Of a stretch of 64,000 bases of DNA, positions 26,780-35,855 are shown in pieces. The notes beneath the pieces are model-generated. The model saw nothing but the letters and a program-made list of their open reading frames with translations. It ran no database searches and had not been told where the DNA came from. Both the position numbers and the translations under genes were made by a program. Source of the stretch: Methylotenera_A sp963701715 (lineage in GTDB: Bacteria > Pseudomonadota > Gammaproteobacteria > Burkholderiales > Methylophilaceae); the NCBI GenBank assembly GCA_963701715.1, contig CAVPAX010000009.1:62001-126000 (forward strand), written 5' to 3'. Position 1 is the stretch's first letter; each line of letters opens with the position of its first letter.

Positions 26780-28444
26780 ATGTTTTTAGCTAATGTTTTG
26801 CAGAAATTAGTTTCGCCTTTTAAGCAATCATCCAATCAAACGCGCGGTATTCTGCTGGTGACAGTTTTTATTATGTTGACTGGTAATTTGGCGCTGTTTG
26901 GCAGAATTTTAGGAATATACCCGCCTCAGTTACATAATTTGCCATTTTTATTATCTTTGGCTTTATTTTTTAGCATATTAACGGCAATTTTCTTTTTGTC
27001 GATATGCCATGGCAAAGCGACGCGCTGGGTTTTGGCGCTGTTTTTAGTGGTTGCCGCGTCGGCTGCTTATTATATGGATCACTACAAAGTGATTGTTGAT
27101 GTTGTGATGATAGACAATATCATTCACACTGATTCAAAAGAACTGGCTGGCGTACTAAGCTTAGGTTTGCTGTTCAGAGCTTTATTTTTTGGCATTATCC
27201 CCGCTTGGCTGGTGATTAAGTACTTTCCAAAAAATGAAAATATACGTTCGGAGTTAAAATCTAGATTACCTATATTGGGTATATTGGTGCTATCAATTGT
27301 TTTGCTCGTTGTGCCATTTACAGCAAGCTATGCATCGTTTTGGCGCGAGCATAAAATCACGCGTTATTATGCAAATCCCACCTATACGGCTTATTCGATG
27401 GTGAAATATGCTGGCCAACAATTAAGTGTAGCCAAGCTGGGGCCATTAAAGGCGATGGCGCAAGATGCCAAGCCGCTTGGGCAGAAGATTGGCAACAACC
27501 TGGTGATTTTGGTGGTGGGCGAAACCGCACGTTACGATCGTTTCTCGCTCAATGGGTATCATAGAGAAACCAACCCATTATTGGCTAAACAGGATGTGAT
27601 TAGCTTAAGCAATGTCAGTTCGTGCGGCACGTCAACCGGCGTTTCCGTGCCTTGCATGTTTTCATCTCTGGGCAGAAAAGATTACGACAAAGACACGGCA
27701 CTTGGTCAAGAAAATGCGCTGGATGTGCTGTTTAAGCATGATGTGGAAATTTTGTGGCGCGATAACAATTCGGATTCCAAAGGTGTGGCGACGCGCATGA
27801 AATATGAGGATTTTAAAAGCCCGACTTTAAACCCAGTGTGCGAAGGGGAATGCCGCGATATCGGCATGCTGAGTGGGCTTGATAAGTACATTGAAGCCAG
27901 AAAAGGCAAGGATATCTTGATTGTGCTGCACCAAATGGGCAACCACGGGCCTGAATACTACCGACGCTACCCAAAAGAATTTGAGAAGTATAAACCCATG
28001 TGCATGACAGGTGAGTTACGAGATTGCAGCCAAGAAGAAATTGATAACAGCTACGATAACGCTATTTTGTATACGGATTATTTTTTGTCAGAAACAATTA
28101 ATTTTTTAAAGAAATATGATGGTGATTATTCAACTGCAATGTTATATGTGAGTGACCATGGCGAGTCGTTAGGTGAGCATGGTTTTTATTTACATGCGGC
28201 CCCGTATATGATTGCACCTAAAGAGCAAACCCACGTTCCTGCAATTGTATGGATGGGTAAGCATTTTGATTACAAATTAGACCAACTCATGCCCTACAAG
28301 GATTATCCGCTAAGTCATGATGATGTGTTCTGTGCCTTACTTGTGGCATTTGAGCTGGATTCGAAAACCTGCGAAGCCAAGCGCGATTGGTTGATGCAGA
28401 ATTTGGAAATTAAAGCTGCCATCGCGGATAAAGTACACAGTTAG
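26780..28444 (+). CDS. eptA: Lipid A phosphoethanolamine transferase, EptA family
   Basis: The 554 aa protein has an N-terminal set of five membrane helices and a periplasmic sulfatase-fold domain. The catalytic zinc and Thr motifs are visible: VVGETARYDRFSLNGY, SSCGTSTGVSVPCMFS (nucleophile Thr), LIVLHQMGNHGPEYY and YVSDHGESLGEHGFYLH. EptA adds phosphoethanolamine to lipid A phosphate and is associated with resistance to cationic peptides. It is cotranscribed with the PAP2 phosphatase upstream. Confidence 0.93.
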   Translation: MFLANVLQKLVSPFKQSSNQTRGILLVTVFIMLTGNLALFGRILGIYPPQLHNLPFLLSLALFFSILTAIFFLSICHGKATRWVLALFLVVAASAAYYMDHYKVIVDVVMIDNIIHTDSKELAGVLSLGLLFRALFFGIIPAWLVIKYFPKNENIRSELKSRLPILGILVLSIVLLVVPFTASYASFWREHKITRYYANPTYTAYSMVKYAGQQLSVAKLGPLKAMAQDAKPLGQKIGNNLVILVVGETARYDRFSLNGYHRETNPLLAKQDVISLSNVSSCGTSTGVSVPCMFSSLGRKDYDKDTALGQENALDVLFKHDVEILWRDNNSDSKGVATRMKYEDFKSPTLNPVCEGECRDIGMLSGLDKYIEARKGKDILIVLHQMGNHGPEYYRRYPKEFEKYKPMCMTGELRDCSQEEIDNSYDNAILYTDYFLSETINFLKKYDGDYSTAMLYVSDHGESLGEHGFYLHAAPYMIAPKEQTHVPAIVWMGKHFDYKLDQLMPYKDYPLSHDDVFCALLVAFELDSKTCEAKRDWLMQNLEIKAAIADKVHS

Positions 28445-28493
28445 AACAAAGCTGATTTTGGCTAATTGCCAATAATCAATATACAATAAACGC

Positions 28494-28916
28494 ATGGAAC
28501 GCTGGGTTTTATACGCGATTATTTCGATGCTGTTTGCAGGTTTAACCGCTGTGGTCGCCAAGCAAGGTTTGGCGGGCATTTCCGCCGAATTAGGCCTCAC
28601 CGTACGCACTATTTTTGTGTGCGGTTTCGTGTTGGTATTCGCGGCGATTTCAGTTGACTCTGCAGAAATAAGATTGCTGCAAAAATCCAATTACATCTGG
28701 TTGGCGCTCTCTGCAATCGCCACGGCAGGCTCGTGGATTTTTTACTACAAAGCGCTCAAAATGGGTGATGTTGCGACCGTGGCGCTGATTGACAAGGGTA
28801 GCGTGGTCATTGCAATTTTATTGGCTTGGTGGCTGCTAAAAGAAGCGATTACTTTACGCATTGCAATCGGTGCTTTGTTGATTGTGGCGGGTCTGTTTGT
28901 GATTGCAAAAAAATGA
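28494..28916 (+). CDS. Single-domain EamA/DMT family membrane protein
   Basis: The 140 aa product has four hydrophobic helices and is one EamA domain long: YAIISMLFAGLTAVVAKQGL at the start and ITLRIAIGALLIVAGLFVI at the end. Single-domain members of the DMT superfamily work as dimers. The substrate is unknown. Its stop abuts the convergent gene at 28917. Confidence 0.85.
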   Translation: MERWVLYAIISMLFAGLTAVVAKQGLAGISAELGLTVRTIFVCGFVLVFAAISVDSAEIRLLQKSNYIWLALSAIATAGSWIFYYKALKMGDVATVALIDKGSVVIAILLAWWLLKEAITLRIAIGALLIVAGLFVIAKK

Positions 28917-29414
28917 TCAGTCTTGGAGATTGCTGTTACAGGTCAATTTTTCGGGTGCATTCATACGAATGGTCTCATCACTTATCCATAACACAGCCTT
29001 TACACGTTCATCTACTGCGCATGCATCCACATAGCCGATAGCATAGGGTGTTTGGGCTATGTAGCGCAACACCGCTTCTTCGGAATTTACGCTGTGAGGT
29101 GGCTGTATACCGTTAAAATATAGGCCGTTCCAGTAATCGATTTGTTGTTTAGGCAAGCTGCCTAGCACGCTTTGCGAAAACTGGCTTCGTATTGAATGCT
29201 CTGTATAAAGGTTGACTGGAAAAATACGCTTGCCGTTGGGCCAATACAGTTGTTTGCGTAAGTAAATCAGTTTGAGGCTGTTAGGCGAAAGTTTCAAGTT
29301 GTCTGAATTTTGTTGAGCGGAAACCACTACTGCCAATATAGGTGTATGTTCTTCCGCATGTGCCAGCAGGGCACTACAGATGGTGAGCAAAGATGCTATT
29401 TTTAGTATTTTCAT
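28917..29414 (-). CDS. Phosphate-ABC-type periplasmic binding-like protein
   Basis: The 165 aa product has a cleavable signal peptide (MKILKIASLLTICSALLAHA). Its body resembles short PstS-like phosphate-binding-domain proteins (LSPNSLKLIYLRKQLYWPNGKRI, SEEAVLRYIAQTPYAIGYVD). No transporter components lie nearby. It follows the porin gene by 12 bases and both face away from the histidine kinase, so it may be a periplasmic accessory of that sensor. Functional assignment is weak. Confidence 0.7.
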   Translation of the reverse strand: MKILKIASLLTICSALLAHAEEHTPILAVVVSAQQNSDNLKLSPNSLKLIYLRKQLYWPNGKRIFPVNLYTEHSIRSQFSQSVLGSLPKQQIDYWNGLYFNGIQPPHSVNSEEAVLRYIAQTPYAIGYVDACAVDERVKAVLWISDETIRMNAPEKLTCNSNLQD

Positions 29415-29426
29415 TTTAAGAAATCG

Positions 29427-30455
29427 TTAAAACAAAAATGCATAGCTTGCAATAAAGCCACGGGGTGCTTCAGGTTGGTTGCCGCTACCTCCGGCAAATT
29501 CCAGCTTAAGCAGTTGGGTCGGTTTTACGCGCCAGGTGGCACCGGTTAGCCAGCGTTCCGAGCTTTGTTCTTTTGGGCGATGTAAAGTTTCTAGTCGAGT
29601 AAGCCAAAACCAATTGTTTAATCCCAAGGCGTTCAGTGGAACGGCTGTTTGCAGATATGCGCCACTACCGCCATCGTTCCCGCTTTGTGTGAAACGGGCA
29701 AAGGCCTCCCCGCTTAATTCGACTTCCCCGAATTGCTTGATAAAATCAAGCCCCAGCATGCGATAGGTTTTATCCTGCCCGTCCAAAGCTTCAATATCTT
29801 TTTCGTCAAAGGATAGCAGTGAAACGCCAAAATTCCATTGCTTGCTTAAAGCGACGCGTGCACCACGGACATGTTCAAACGGTAAATCGAAACTGTCATC
29901 CTCTTGGTCTTCCAGCACTTCAGTAAACAGCATGTAATCAATCGCAAAATCATTTACTGGCATACTGCCATGCAGCATTAGCCCATTGGTGGCGGTGGGG
30001 AAAAGCCGATAGGTTGCCAGTGGTCGTGTACTAGTCCATACCAATGGACTGGCATGTAATAAATTCCAGCGGCTGTTAGGTGTTAAAAAGCGACCCAGGC
30101 GCAGGTTCATGGCTTCTGAAAGGTTGTAATCGAGATAAAGTCGTTCTAGGTCGAGATGTGATTCTTTGCTGTGAAATTTACGGTCATCGTTCCATGATAA
30201 TGGTCGCTCAAGCTCGAGCTCACCAAAAAAACTCCAGCGGCTGTCGCCATTCCATGTTAACAATAAGCTTACTTCATTAACGGCAGCTTCGGCATTTTCA
30301 TCTCTATGCAACGTAACGCTTGCGCTAGAATAGCCGCCCAAACTGAATCCGCTCCAAAAATTGGCGGCGGATGCCTCTTCAGCAAATACTGGCTTGCACA
30401 GTGCGAATAGGCTGGTTACACTGGCAATTGCAATGATTATTTTTTTCATATACAC
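29427..30455 (-). CDS. Outer-membrane porin-like beta-barrel protein
   Basis: The 342 aa product has a signal peptide (IASVTSLFALCKPVFAEE) and a body of alternating polar/aromatic strands with a terminal aromatic (ASYAFLF), all typical of outer-membrane barrels. Motifs such as RLYLDYNLSEAMNLRLGRFLTP are seen in phosphate-selective-type porins. It is divergent from the kinase gene across a 75-base gap that contains an inverted GCTCTA/TAGAGC. Confidence 0.75.
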   Translation of the reverse strand: MYMKKIIIAIASVTSLFALCKPVFAEEASAANFWSGFSLGGYSSASVTLHRDENAEAAVNEVSLLLTWNGDSRWSFFGELELERPLSWNDDRKFHSKESHLDLERLYLDYNLSEAMNLRLGRFLTPNSRWNLLHASPLVWTSTRPLATYRLFPTATNGLMLHGSMPVNDFAIDYMLFTEVLEDQEDDSFDLPFEHVRGARVALSKQWNFGVSLLSFDEKDIEALDGQDKTYRMLGLDFIKQFGEVELSGEAFARFTQSGNDGGSGAYLQTAVPLNALGLNNWFWLTRLETLHRPKEQSSERWLTGATWRVKPTQLLKLEFAGGSGNQPEAPRGFIASYAFLF

Positions 30456-30530
30456 CTCGAATCCTCAAGCTCTAACGCACTCTAGAGCGCTAGCGATGAC
30501 GTTGCTCAGCTAGATTGTCGCATCTATTAC

Positions 30531-32192
30531 TTGATGTTAAAACAATTATCTATTCGACAACTACTCTTGCTTGCATTCTTGCTGGCGGGGCTTTTGCCAG
30601 CGATGCTGGTGAGTTTTTTAAGTTTCTATCAGGCCAGAGAGGCGCTCAAGAAAGAAATTAGCCATGATATACAGGCGCTTAGCGGCACCGTTGCTAATGA
30701 CATTGAACGGATGATGTTAGAACGTGCTCAAAATGTACACTCATGGAGCCGTCTGGCTGTGATGCAGGATATACAAATTGGCGATATTGACAAGCGAGTT
30801 TCAAATTTGTTGCAGGAATTACAGTCAAGTTATGGCAATGTGTATCAGTCTATATATGTGGTGAATATGCAGGGCCAAGTTGTAGCATCCAGTAATGCCC
30901 AAAATATCGGCAAACAAATGTTGCCGGCAAAAGAGTGGATTCAAATTAATTTGGCAACTAGCGTTGTTAGTTTTGCACCGATTCAACTAGACCTGCTTCC
31001 GATTTCTCAGCAAATTATCGACATCAATACCAATCTGCCAATTGGAGTTTTGGTGGCTGAGTTTAACTGGCAATTGGTGCAGGATTTATTAAATAAATCT
31101 GTTAATAACTCTGCTGCCGCTGCGTTGTTAGATGGGCATCATAATTTGTTAGCCACAACGGCAGATTGGGTCAAAATTCAGGCGGGACATGAAATGCAAG
31201 CGAATGCGCATTTAAGCAGAAAAATATCCTTGCAGGATTGGCAAGTACAAATCAAAAAACTACATTCGGTTGCGGTGGCACCTGTGCATCGCTTGGGGTA
31301 TGTGTTTTTAGCCTTGTTGATTACCACCTTGGTTTTAGCAGCTTTGCTGGTGACGCCTATTGCACAAGCGATTACGCAACCATTGTACAAATTAACTCAA
31401 TTTGTACGTGGATTTACAGAGAATCAGATTGCACTACCGCCAAAATCTGGCCCGCCGGAAGTAAAAGAATTGGGCGTGGCTTTCGAAAAAATGATGCAAG
31501 ACTTGGCGATGTCGCAGGCGAATCTCACTCGCGCGGCAAAACTGGCCGTGGTAGGTGAAATGGCGGCTGCAATGAGTCATGAAGTTCGGACGCCATTAGG
31601 TATATTGCGTTCTTCGGCCGATCTGTTATTGCGTGAGCCAAAGCTTTCAAAGGAAGGTCGCGAAGTGCTGGGATTTATTATCAGCGAGACTGAAAGGCTG
31701 AATAAATTAGTGTCCAGCTTGATAGATGCAGCGCGGCCACGATTGCCAGTACTTACAAATCTTAATTTGACAGAGGTGGTTTCTAATACAATTGCGCTCC
31801 TGATGAGTCAAGCTAAGGTTAAAAATGTCAGCTTGATTTTTAACCAGAAGGAGACAGTGGAGATTCTCGCAGATCGAGATCAAATGACACAGGTGCTGAT
31901 GAATTTGTTGATAAATGCGATACAAATTTTGCCTAATAATGGCAAAATACAGGTGGCTTTGCAGGACACTAAAGGTAGCGTGACTTTAGTCGTCATGGAT
32001 GATGGGCCGGGAATACTGGCCGAAAATCAGGCGCAAATATTCGAGCCGTTTTTTACGCAACGTGCTGGCGGTGTAGGCCTGGGCTTGGCGGTAGTGCGGC
32101 AGATTGTGCAAGCGCACAAAGGCGATATTAGCTACCAAACCAGCCCATGGGGCGGCGCTCAATTTACGATTACATTACCTAAAGCCGATTAA
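30531..32192 (+). CDS. Sensor histidine kinase with Cache-like periplasmic domain
   Basis: The 553 aa protein has an N-terminal membrane helix, a Cache-type extracytoplasmic segment (SQQIIDINTNLPIGVLVAEF), a second helix (LGYVFLALLITTLVLAAL), a HAMP linker, the H-box AAAMSHEVRTPLGILRS, an N-box (MNLLINAIQI), and the G boxes MDDGPGI and GGVGLGLAVVRQ. The gene ends two bases before the sigma-54 response regulator start, so this is a two-component system. The ligand is unknown. The divergent porin and binding-like protein are candidate targets or sensor partners. Confidence 0.93.
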   Translation: MMLKQLSIRQLLLLAFLLAGLLPAMLVSFLSFYQAREALKKEISHDIQALSGTVANDIERMMLERAQNVHSWSRLAVMQDIQIGDIDKRVSNLLQELQSSYGNVYQSIYVVNMQGQVVASSNAQNIGKQMLPAKEWIQINLATSVVSFAPIQLDLLPISQQIIDINTNLPIGVLVAEFNWQLVQDLLNKSVNNSAAAALLDGHHNLLATTADWVKIQAGHEMQANAHLSRKISLQDWQVQIKKLHSVAVAPVHRLGYVFLALLITTLVLAALLVTPIAQAITQPLYKLTQFVRGFTENQIALPPKSGPPEVKELGVAFEKMMQDLAMSQANLTRAAKLAVVGEMAAAMSHEVRTPLGILRSSADLLLREPKLSKEGREVLGFIISETERLNKLVSSLIDAARPRLPVLTNLNLTEVVSNTIALLMSQAKVKNVSLIFNQKETVEILADRDQMTQVLMNLLINAIQILPNNGKIQVALQDTKGSVTLVVMDDGPGILAENQAQIFEPFFTQRAGGVGLGLAVVRQIVQAHKGDISYQTSPWGGAQFTITLPKAD

Positions 32193-32193
32193 T

Positions 32194-33537
32194 ATGGAAA
32201 AACAAAAGACAATTCTGGCGGTAGATGATGAACCACATATGCTGCGACTGCTAGAAATCAGTTTGCGCCAGGCAGGCTATAGACCTGTGGTTGCAACCAA
32301 TGGCCATGAAGCGCTACAGGCAATTAAAAAGCACACGATCGATCTGGTGGTGAGTGATTTGCACATGCCAAGTATGAATGGTTTGGATTTGCTGAAAAAT
32401 CTTCGGCAAGATAACGAGAATTTACCGTTTATTATGGTGACCGCACAAGGAGAAATTAAAACGGCGGTAGAAGCAATGAAGTTGGGCGCGGCAGATTATA
32501 TTCTGCGCCCATTTGATTTGGAAACGCTGGAAATCGCTATTGCCAAAGCATTGTCGGTAAAACAACTTAAATTAGAAAATGCTTATCTAAAATCTAGTAC
32601 CAACCCTATTGATGGTGATCTTGTTGGGCGGAGTGCGCCAATGCTAGCGCTGAAGGAGCTTATTGGCCAAGTGGCGCCAGAAAAAGCAACAGTACTGATT
32701 ACCGGCGAAACGGGCACTGGTAAAGAACTTGTGGCAAAGGCGATTCATCAAGCTTCTAATAGGAATAATGCACTTTTTGTGGCGGTGAACTGTGCTGCAA
32801 TACCAAGTGAAATGTTAGAGTCCGAACTTTTTGGTCATGAAAAAGGTGCTTTTACCGGTGCGGTAAAAGAACGTATCGGTAAATTTGAACTTGCAGATGG
32901 TGGAACACTATTTTTGGATGAAATTACAGAAATGCCGATTCATCTGCAGGCTAAGCTCTTACGTGTATTGCAAGAAGGAGTGGTGGAGAAACTGGGCGGG
33001 AACCGTCATATTGATTTAGATATTCGTGTGATTGCTGCCACCAATCTTGACCCCATGCAAGCAGTTAAAGACGGTAAACTTCGCGAAGATTTATATTACA
33101 GACTAAATGTATTCCAGTTGAGTGTAGCGCCTCTGCGCGAGCGTGCTGAAGATATTGAGCTGTTAGCAAGGTATTTTCTGGAAAAACGCCATGCAGAAAT
33201 ATCAGCAGAAGCCTTGCAAAAGTTACAAACCTATACTTGGCCAGGCAATGTACGCGAGCTGGAAAATGTGTTAGAGCGCGCATCAATATTGGCAGGCAGA
33301 CAGCCTGTTTCAGCAAAACATTTGCCTGCGGATATCTCAGGGGCACAAACTCCAAATCCACAGGACGTTGAGTCTATCAATCAATTTTCAATTCCCAAAA
33401 TAACAGAGCAGATCGAGAAAAAATTGATTTTGGAGGCGATTGCTAAGTGTAATGGCAATAAATCAAAAGCAGCCAAACTACTGGAAATCAGTGAGCGCTC
33501 TCTCTGGTATAAGATTGAACAGTATCAATTAAAATAA
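32194..33537 (+). CDS. Sigma-54-dependent response regulator, NtrC family
   Basis: The 447 aa product starts at the ATG at 32194 (MEKQKTILAVDDEP). It has a receiver domain with phospho-acceptor Asp55 in VVSDLHMP, an AAA+ domain with Walker A GETGTGKELVAKAIH, the sigma-54-contact GAFTGA loop, and a Fis-type helix-turn-helix (NGNKSKAAKLLEISERSLWY). It is cotranscribed with the kinase. A clear sigma-54 promoter exists 20 kb away upstream of the pilin gene, but no evidence in the sequence ties the two. Confidence 0.95.
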   Translation: MEKQKTILAVDDEPHMLRLLEISLRQAGYRPVVATNGHEALQAIKKHTIDLVVSDLHMPSMNGLDLLKNLRQDNENLPFIMVTAQGEIKTAVEAMKLGAADYILRPFDLETLEIAIAKALSVKQLKLENAYLKSSTNPIDGDLVGRSAPMLALKELIGQVAPEKATVLITGETGTGKELVAKAIHQASNRNNALFVAVNCAAIPSEMLESELFGHEKGAFTGAVKERIGKFELADGGTLFLDEITEMPIHLQAKLLRVLQEGVVEKLGGNRHIDLDIRVIAATNLDPMQAVKDGKLREDLYYRLNVFQLSVAPLRERAEDIELLARYFLEKRHAEISAEALQKLQTYTWPGNVRELENVLERASILAGRQPVSAKHLPADISGAQTPNPQDVESINQFSIPKITEQIEKKLILEAIAKCNGNKSKAAKLLEISERSLWYKIEQYQLK

Positions 33538-33565
33538 TCCGTAATAAAAGTTAGAAAAGTATGTA

Positions 33566-33605
33566 TTGACAGTATGACTTAACGTTGTTAAATTAACGTT
33601 GTTAA
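33566..33605 (+). promoter_or_regulatory. Promoter and tandem operator for the TetR/RND efflux operon
   Basis: TTGACA (33566-33571) and TAAATT (33589-33594) are 17 bases apart. Overlapping the -10 box are two identical 13-base copies of TTAACGTTGTTAA (33579-33591 and 33593-33605), each itself an interrupted inverted repeat TTAAC-GTT-GTTAA, with a 14-base period. A TetR gene lies in the operon driven by this promoter, so autorepression is the natural reading. Confidence 0.75.
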
Positions 33606-33654
33606 TAATGGTGTGGTTGGGTTGTATAGAATAAAGCTCCAGGAGGATGTGGAA

Positions 33655-34125
33655 TTGGACAATAGTTACTTATGGCTTAAAACGTTACATCTTTTGGGAG
33701 TGATATTGTTTTTAGGAAATATCATTATTACTGGCTGGTGGAAAAATATGGCGGATAGAACGCGAAATCCGCAGATTATCGCATTTGCACAGCGCCAAGT
33801 TACTCTAACCGATTTTGTCTTTACAGCTGGAGGTGCAGGCATTCTATTTGCTGCGGGTGCTGTAAATGTGGCAATACACCATTTGGATTATTCGTCAAAA
33901 TGGCTCACCCAAGGGGTGTCATTGTTTTTATTGTCAGGCCTGATCTGGGTGACGATTTTAATCCCTGCACAAATGAAACAGGCCAAAATGGCTAGAGAGT
34001 TTGCAAATACGGGCATAATCCCTGACCAATATTGGAAGCTATGCACTGTTTGGAACATATTCGGCGTGGTTGCTACTATATTGCCGTTGGCTAACCTTTA
34101 CTGGATGGTTTTTAAGCTAGTCTAG
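33655..34125 (+). CDS. DUF2269-like integral membrane protein
   Basis: The TTG at 33655 is eight bases after AGGAGG and gives a 156 aa protein. Four hydrophobic helices are seen (TLHLLGVILFLGNIIITGWW; DFVFTAGGAGILFAAG; VSLFLLSGLIWVTILIPAQM; IFGVVATILPLANLYWMVF). The pattern fits predicted membrane proteins of the DUF2269 family. It heads the tetR-RND operon six bases before tetR. Its role there is unknown. Confidence 0.75.
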   Translation: MDNSYLWLKTLHLLGVILFLGNIIITGWWKNMADRTRNPQIIAFAQRQVTLTDFVFTAGGAGILFAAGAVNVAIHHLDYSSKWLTQGVSLFLLSGLIWVTILIPAQMKQAKMAREFANTGIIPDQYWKLCTVWNIFGVVATILPLANLYWMVFKLV

Positions 34126-34131
34126 TTATTT

Positions 34132-34779
34132 ATGCCACCCAAACCCAAAACTGAAGCTGAACGTCAGCAATTGCGTACACTGATCATTGATGCGGCGCGT
34201 GAACTGTTTGTGTCGCGCGGTGTTGAAGCAGTAACTATGCGCGAAATCGCCAAGCGTATCGGTTACTCTGCTACCAGTATTTATCTGCATTTTGCAGATA
34301 AAGATGCCGTGTTGCGGGCGGTGTGTGATGCAGATTTTTTAGCGTTGGCAACTTCGCTGAAAAATATCATGCAAATTACAGACCCGGTTACGCGCATGCA
34401 GGCACTAGGTCAGGGTTACGCAGCCTTTGCTTTGACGCATCCGAATCATTATCGTTTGATGTTTATGGATGCATCTGTGCCACATGATCCGACAGATTCG
34501 AGCTTGCAGAAAAACAGCGCAGAGCAGGATGCCTATTTTCAATTAAAAACCGTAGTAAGTGATGTGCATGCGGCAGGCTATTTTAGGGCTGAGTTACAAG
34601 ATGTAGACTTAATTGCTCAAACGATTTGGGCTGGTGTACATGGAGTGTGCTCGTTGCAAATTAGCATGGCATGCGATAAATGGGTGAACTGGAGCGAAAT
34701 CTCGGCTCGACTGCAGCTCATGCAGGAAGTGATGATGCGCGGACTTTTGCGAAAAGATGATATGAAAGATCCAACATGA
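34132..34779 (+). CDS. TetR/AcrR family transcriptional repressor
   Basis: The 215 aa product has the TetR helix-turn-helix (AARELFVSRGVEAVTMREIAKRIGYSATSIYLHFADKDAVL, residues about 18-60, read in pieces) and a C-terminal ligand domain of the TetR_C_33 kind (HPNHYRLMFMD). It lies between the membrane protein and the pump genes and its stop overlaps the adaptor start by four bases. It probably represses its own operon at the tandem operator upstream. Confidence 0.9.
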   Translation: MPPKPKTEAERQQLRTLIIDAARELFVSRGVEAVTMREIAKRIGYSATSIYLHFADKDAVLRAVCDADFLALATSLKNIMQITDPVTRMQALGQGYAAFALTHPNHYRLMFMDASVPHDPTDSSLQKNSAEQDAYFQLKTVVSDVHAAGYFRAELQDVDLIAQTIWAGVHGVCSLQISMACDKWVNWSEISARLQLMQEVMMRGLLRKDDMKDPT

Positions 34780-35855
34780 AAAAAATAACAATTCTTTTAA
34801 TATTGAGTTTCTCACTATCAGCCTGCGAAAAGCCGGTAGAACCACCTCCGCCACCACGCCCAGCTTTGGTCACAATTGCGGGTAAAACATCCGCCAATAA
34901 TGCAATGATATTGGTGGGTGAAGTGAAATCACGTTATGAATCTAACCAGGGTTTCAGAATTAACGGCAAAATTATTGAACGCAAGGTTGATGTGGGAGAT
35001 TTTGTCAAAAAAGGACAAATTCTTGCGCGGCTAGATGCTGCGGATACTAACTTGAGTGCTGCTGCCACACGGGCAGACGTACTTTCTGCGGAGGCAAATT
35101 ATGCCTTGGCGAAAGCAGAAGTTGAACGGCAGCGGCAGCTAGTCGATAAAAAGTTTATTTCACAGTCGGCGTTGGATAAATATGAAGCGGAGCTTAAAAC
35201 CGCGAATGCGCGGGTAAGCCAAGCCAAAGCGCAGGCAGCGGTTTCGGCTAACCAATCGCACTATACGGCACTGATAGCTGATCGTGATGGTGTTATCACG
35301 CAAATCCGCGCCGAACCCGGCCAAGTGGTAGAAGCTGGGGAAATGATTGCACAGATTGCCGATACCAAGCAAATTGAAGTGCTGGTGGCAGTACCTGAAT
35401 CACGGATGGCTAATTTAAAGGTTGGCGATAACGTAGGAGTTAAGCTATGGGCAAGCCAGGCGACAAACCCCGAAAAAACGTATGTAGGAAAAGTACGGGA
35501 AATAGCACCGGCAGCCACATCCACTACACGCGCGTTTGATGTGCGGGTGGCAATGATAGATGCTGACGAAGCGGTAAAGTTTGGTATGACGGCAGGTGTG
35601 CGATTTGCACAAAATACAACGGATGAAATCGTAATTCCATCGTCTGCGCTGACTCAAATCAATGGAAAAAATGCCGTTTGGGTGATTGATAGGAATGGTA
35701 TCGCCAATCCGCGTGAAGTAACTGCCGGCCAATATACTGAAAATGGCGTGACGATTACAAGTGGTCTGCAAGCCAATGAAATGGTCGCGATTGCAGGCGT
35801 ACATACACTGCTTAAAGGCCAAAAAGTACAACCGAAGATGGAGGTTGCTCCATGA
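34776..35855 (+). CDS. RND efflux periplasmic adaptor lipoprotein
   Basis: The 359 aa product has a lipoprotein signal ending LSFSLSAC, then the membrane-fusion domains in order: barrel-sandwich (RINGKIIERKVDVGDFVKKG), a long coiled-coil hairpin, lipoyl return (GVITQIRAEPGQVVEAG) and beta-barrel (ALTQINGKNAVWVID). It couples the inner-membrane pump to a TolC channel. Both neighbouring starts overlap by ATGA, so it is translationally coupled to tetR and the pump. Confidence 0.93.
   Translation: MKKITILLILSFSLSACEKPVEPPPPPRPALVTIAGKTSANNAMILVGEVKSRYESNQGFRINGKIIERKVDVGDFVKKGQILARLDAADTNLSAAATRADVLSAEANYALAKAEVERQRQLVDKKFISQSALDKYEAELKTANARVSQAKAQAAVSANQSHYTALIADRDGVITQIRAEPGQVVEAGEMIAQIADTKQIEVLVAVPESRMANLKVGDNVGVKLWASQATNPEKTYVGKVREIAPAATSTTRAFDVRVAMIDADEAVKFGMTAGVRFAQNTTDEIVIPSSALTQINGKNAVWVIDRNGIANPREVTAGQYTENGVTITSGLQANEMVAIAGVHTLLKGQKVQPKMEVAP

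Noticed and set aside
30482..30512. Operator for the kinase/porin divergent region
   Set aside because: A GCTCTA/TAGAGC inverted repeat exists, but without further copies or a known regulator I cannot support it.
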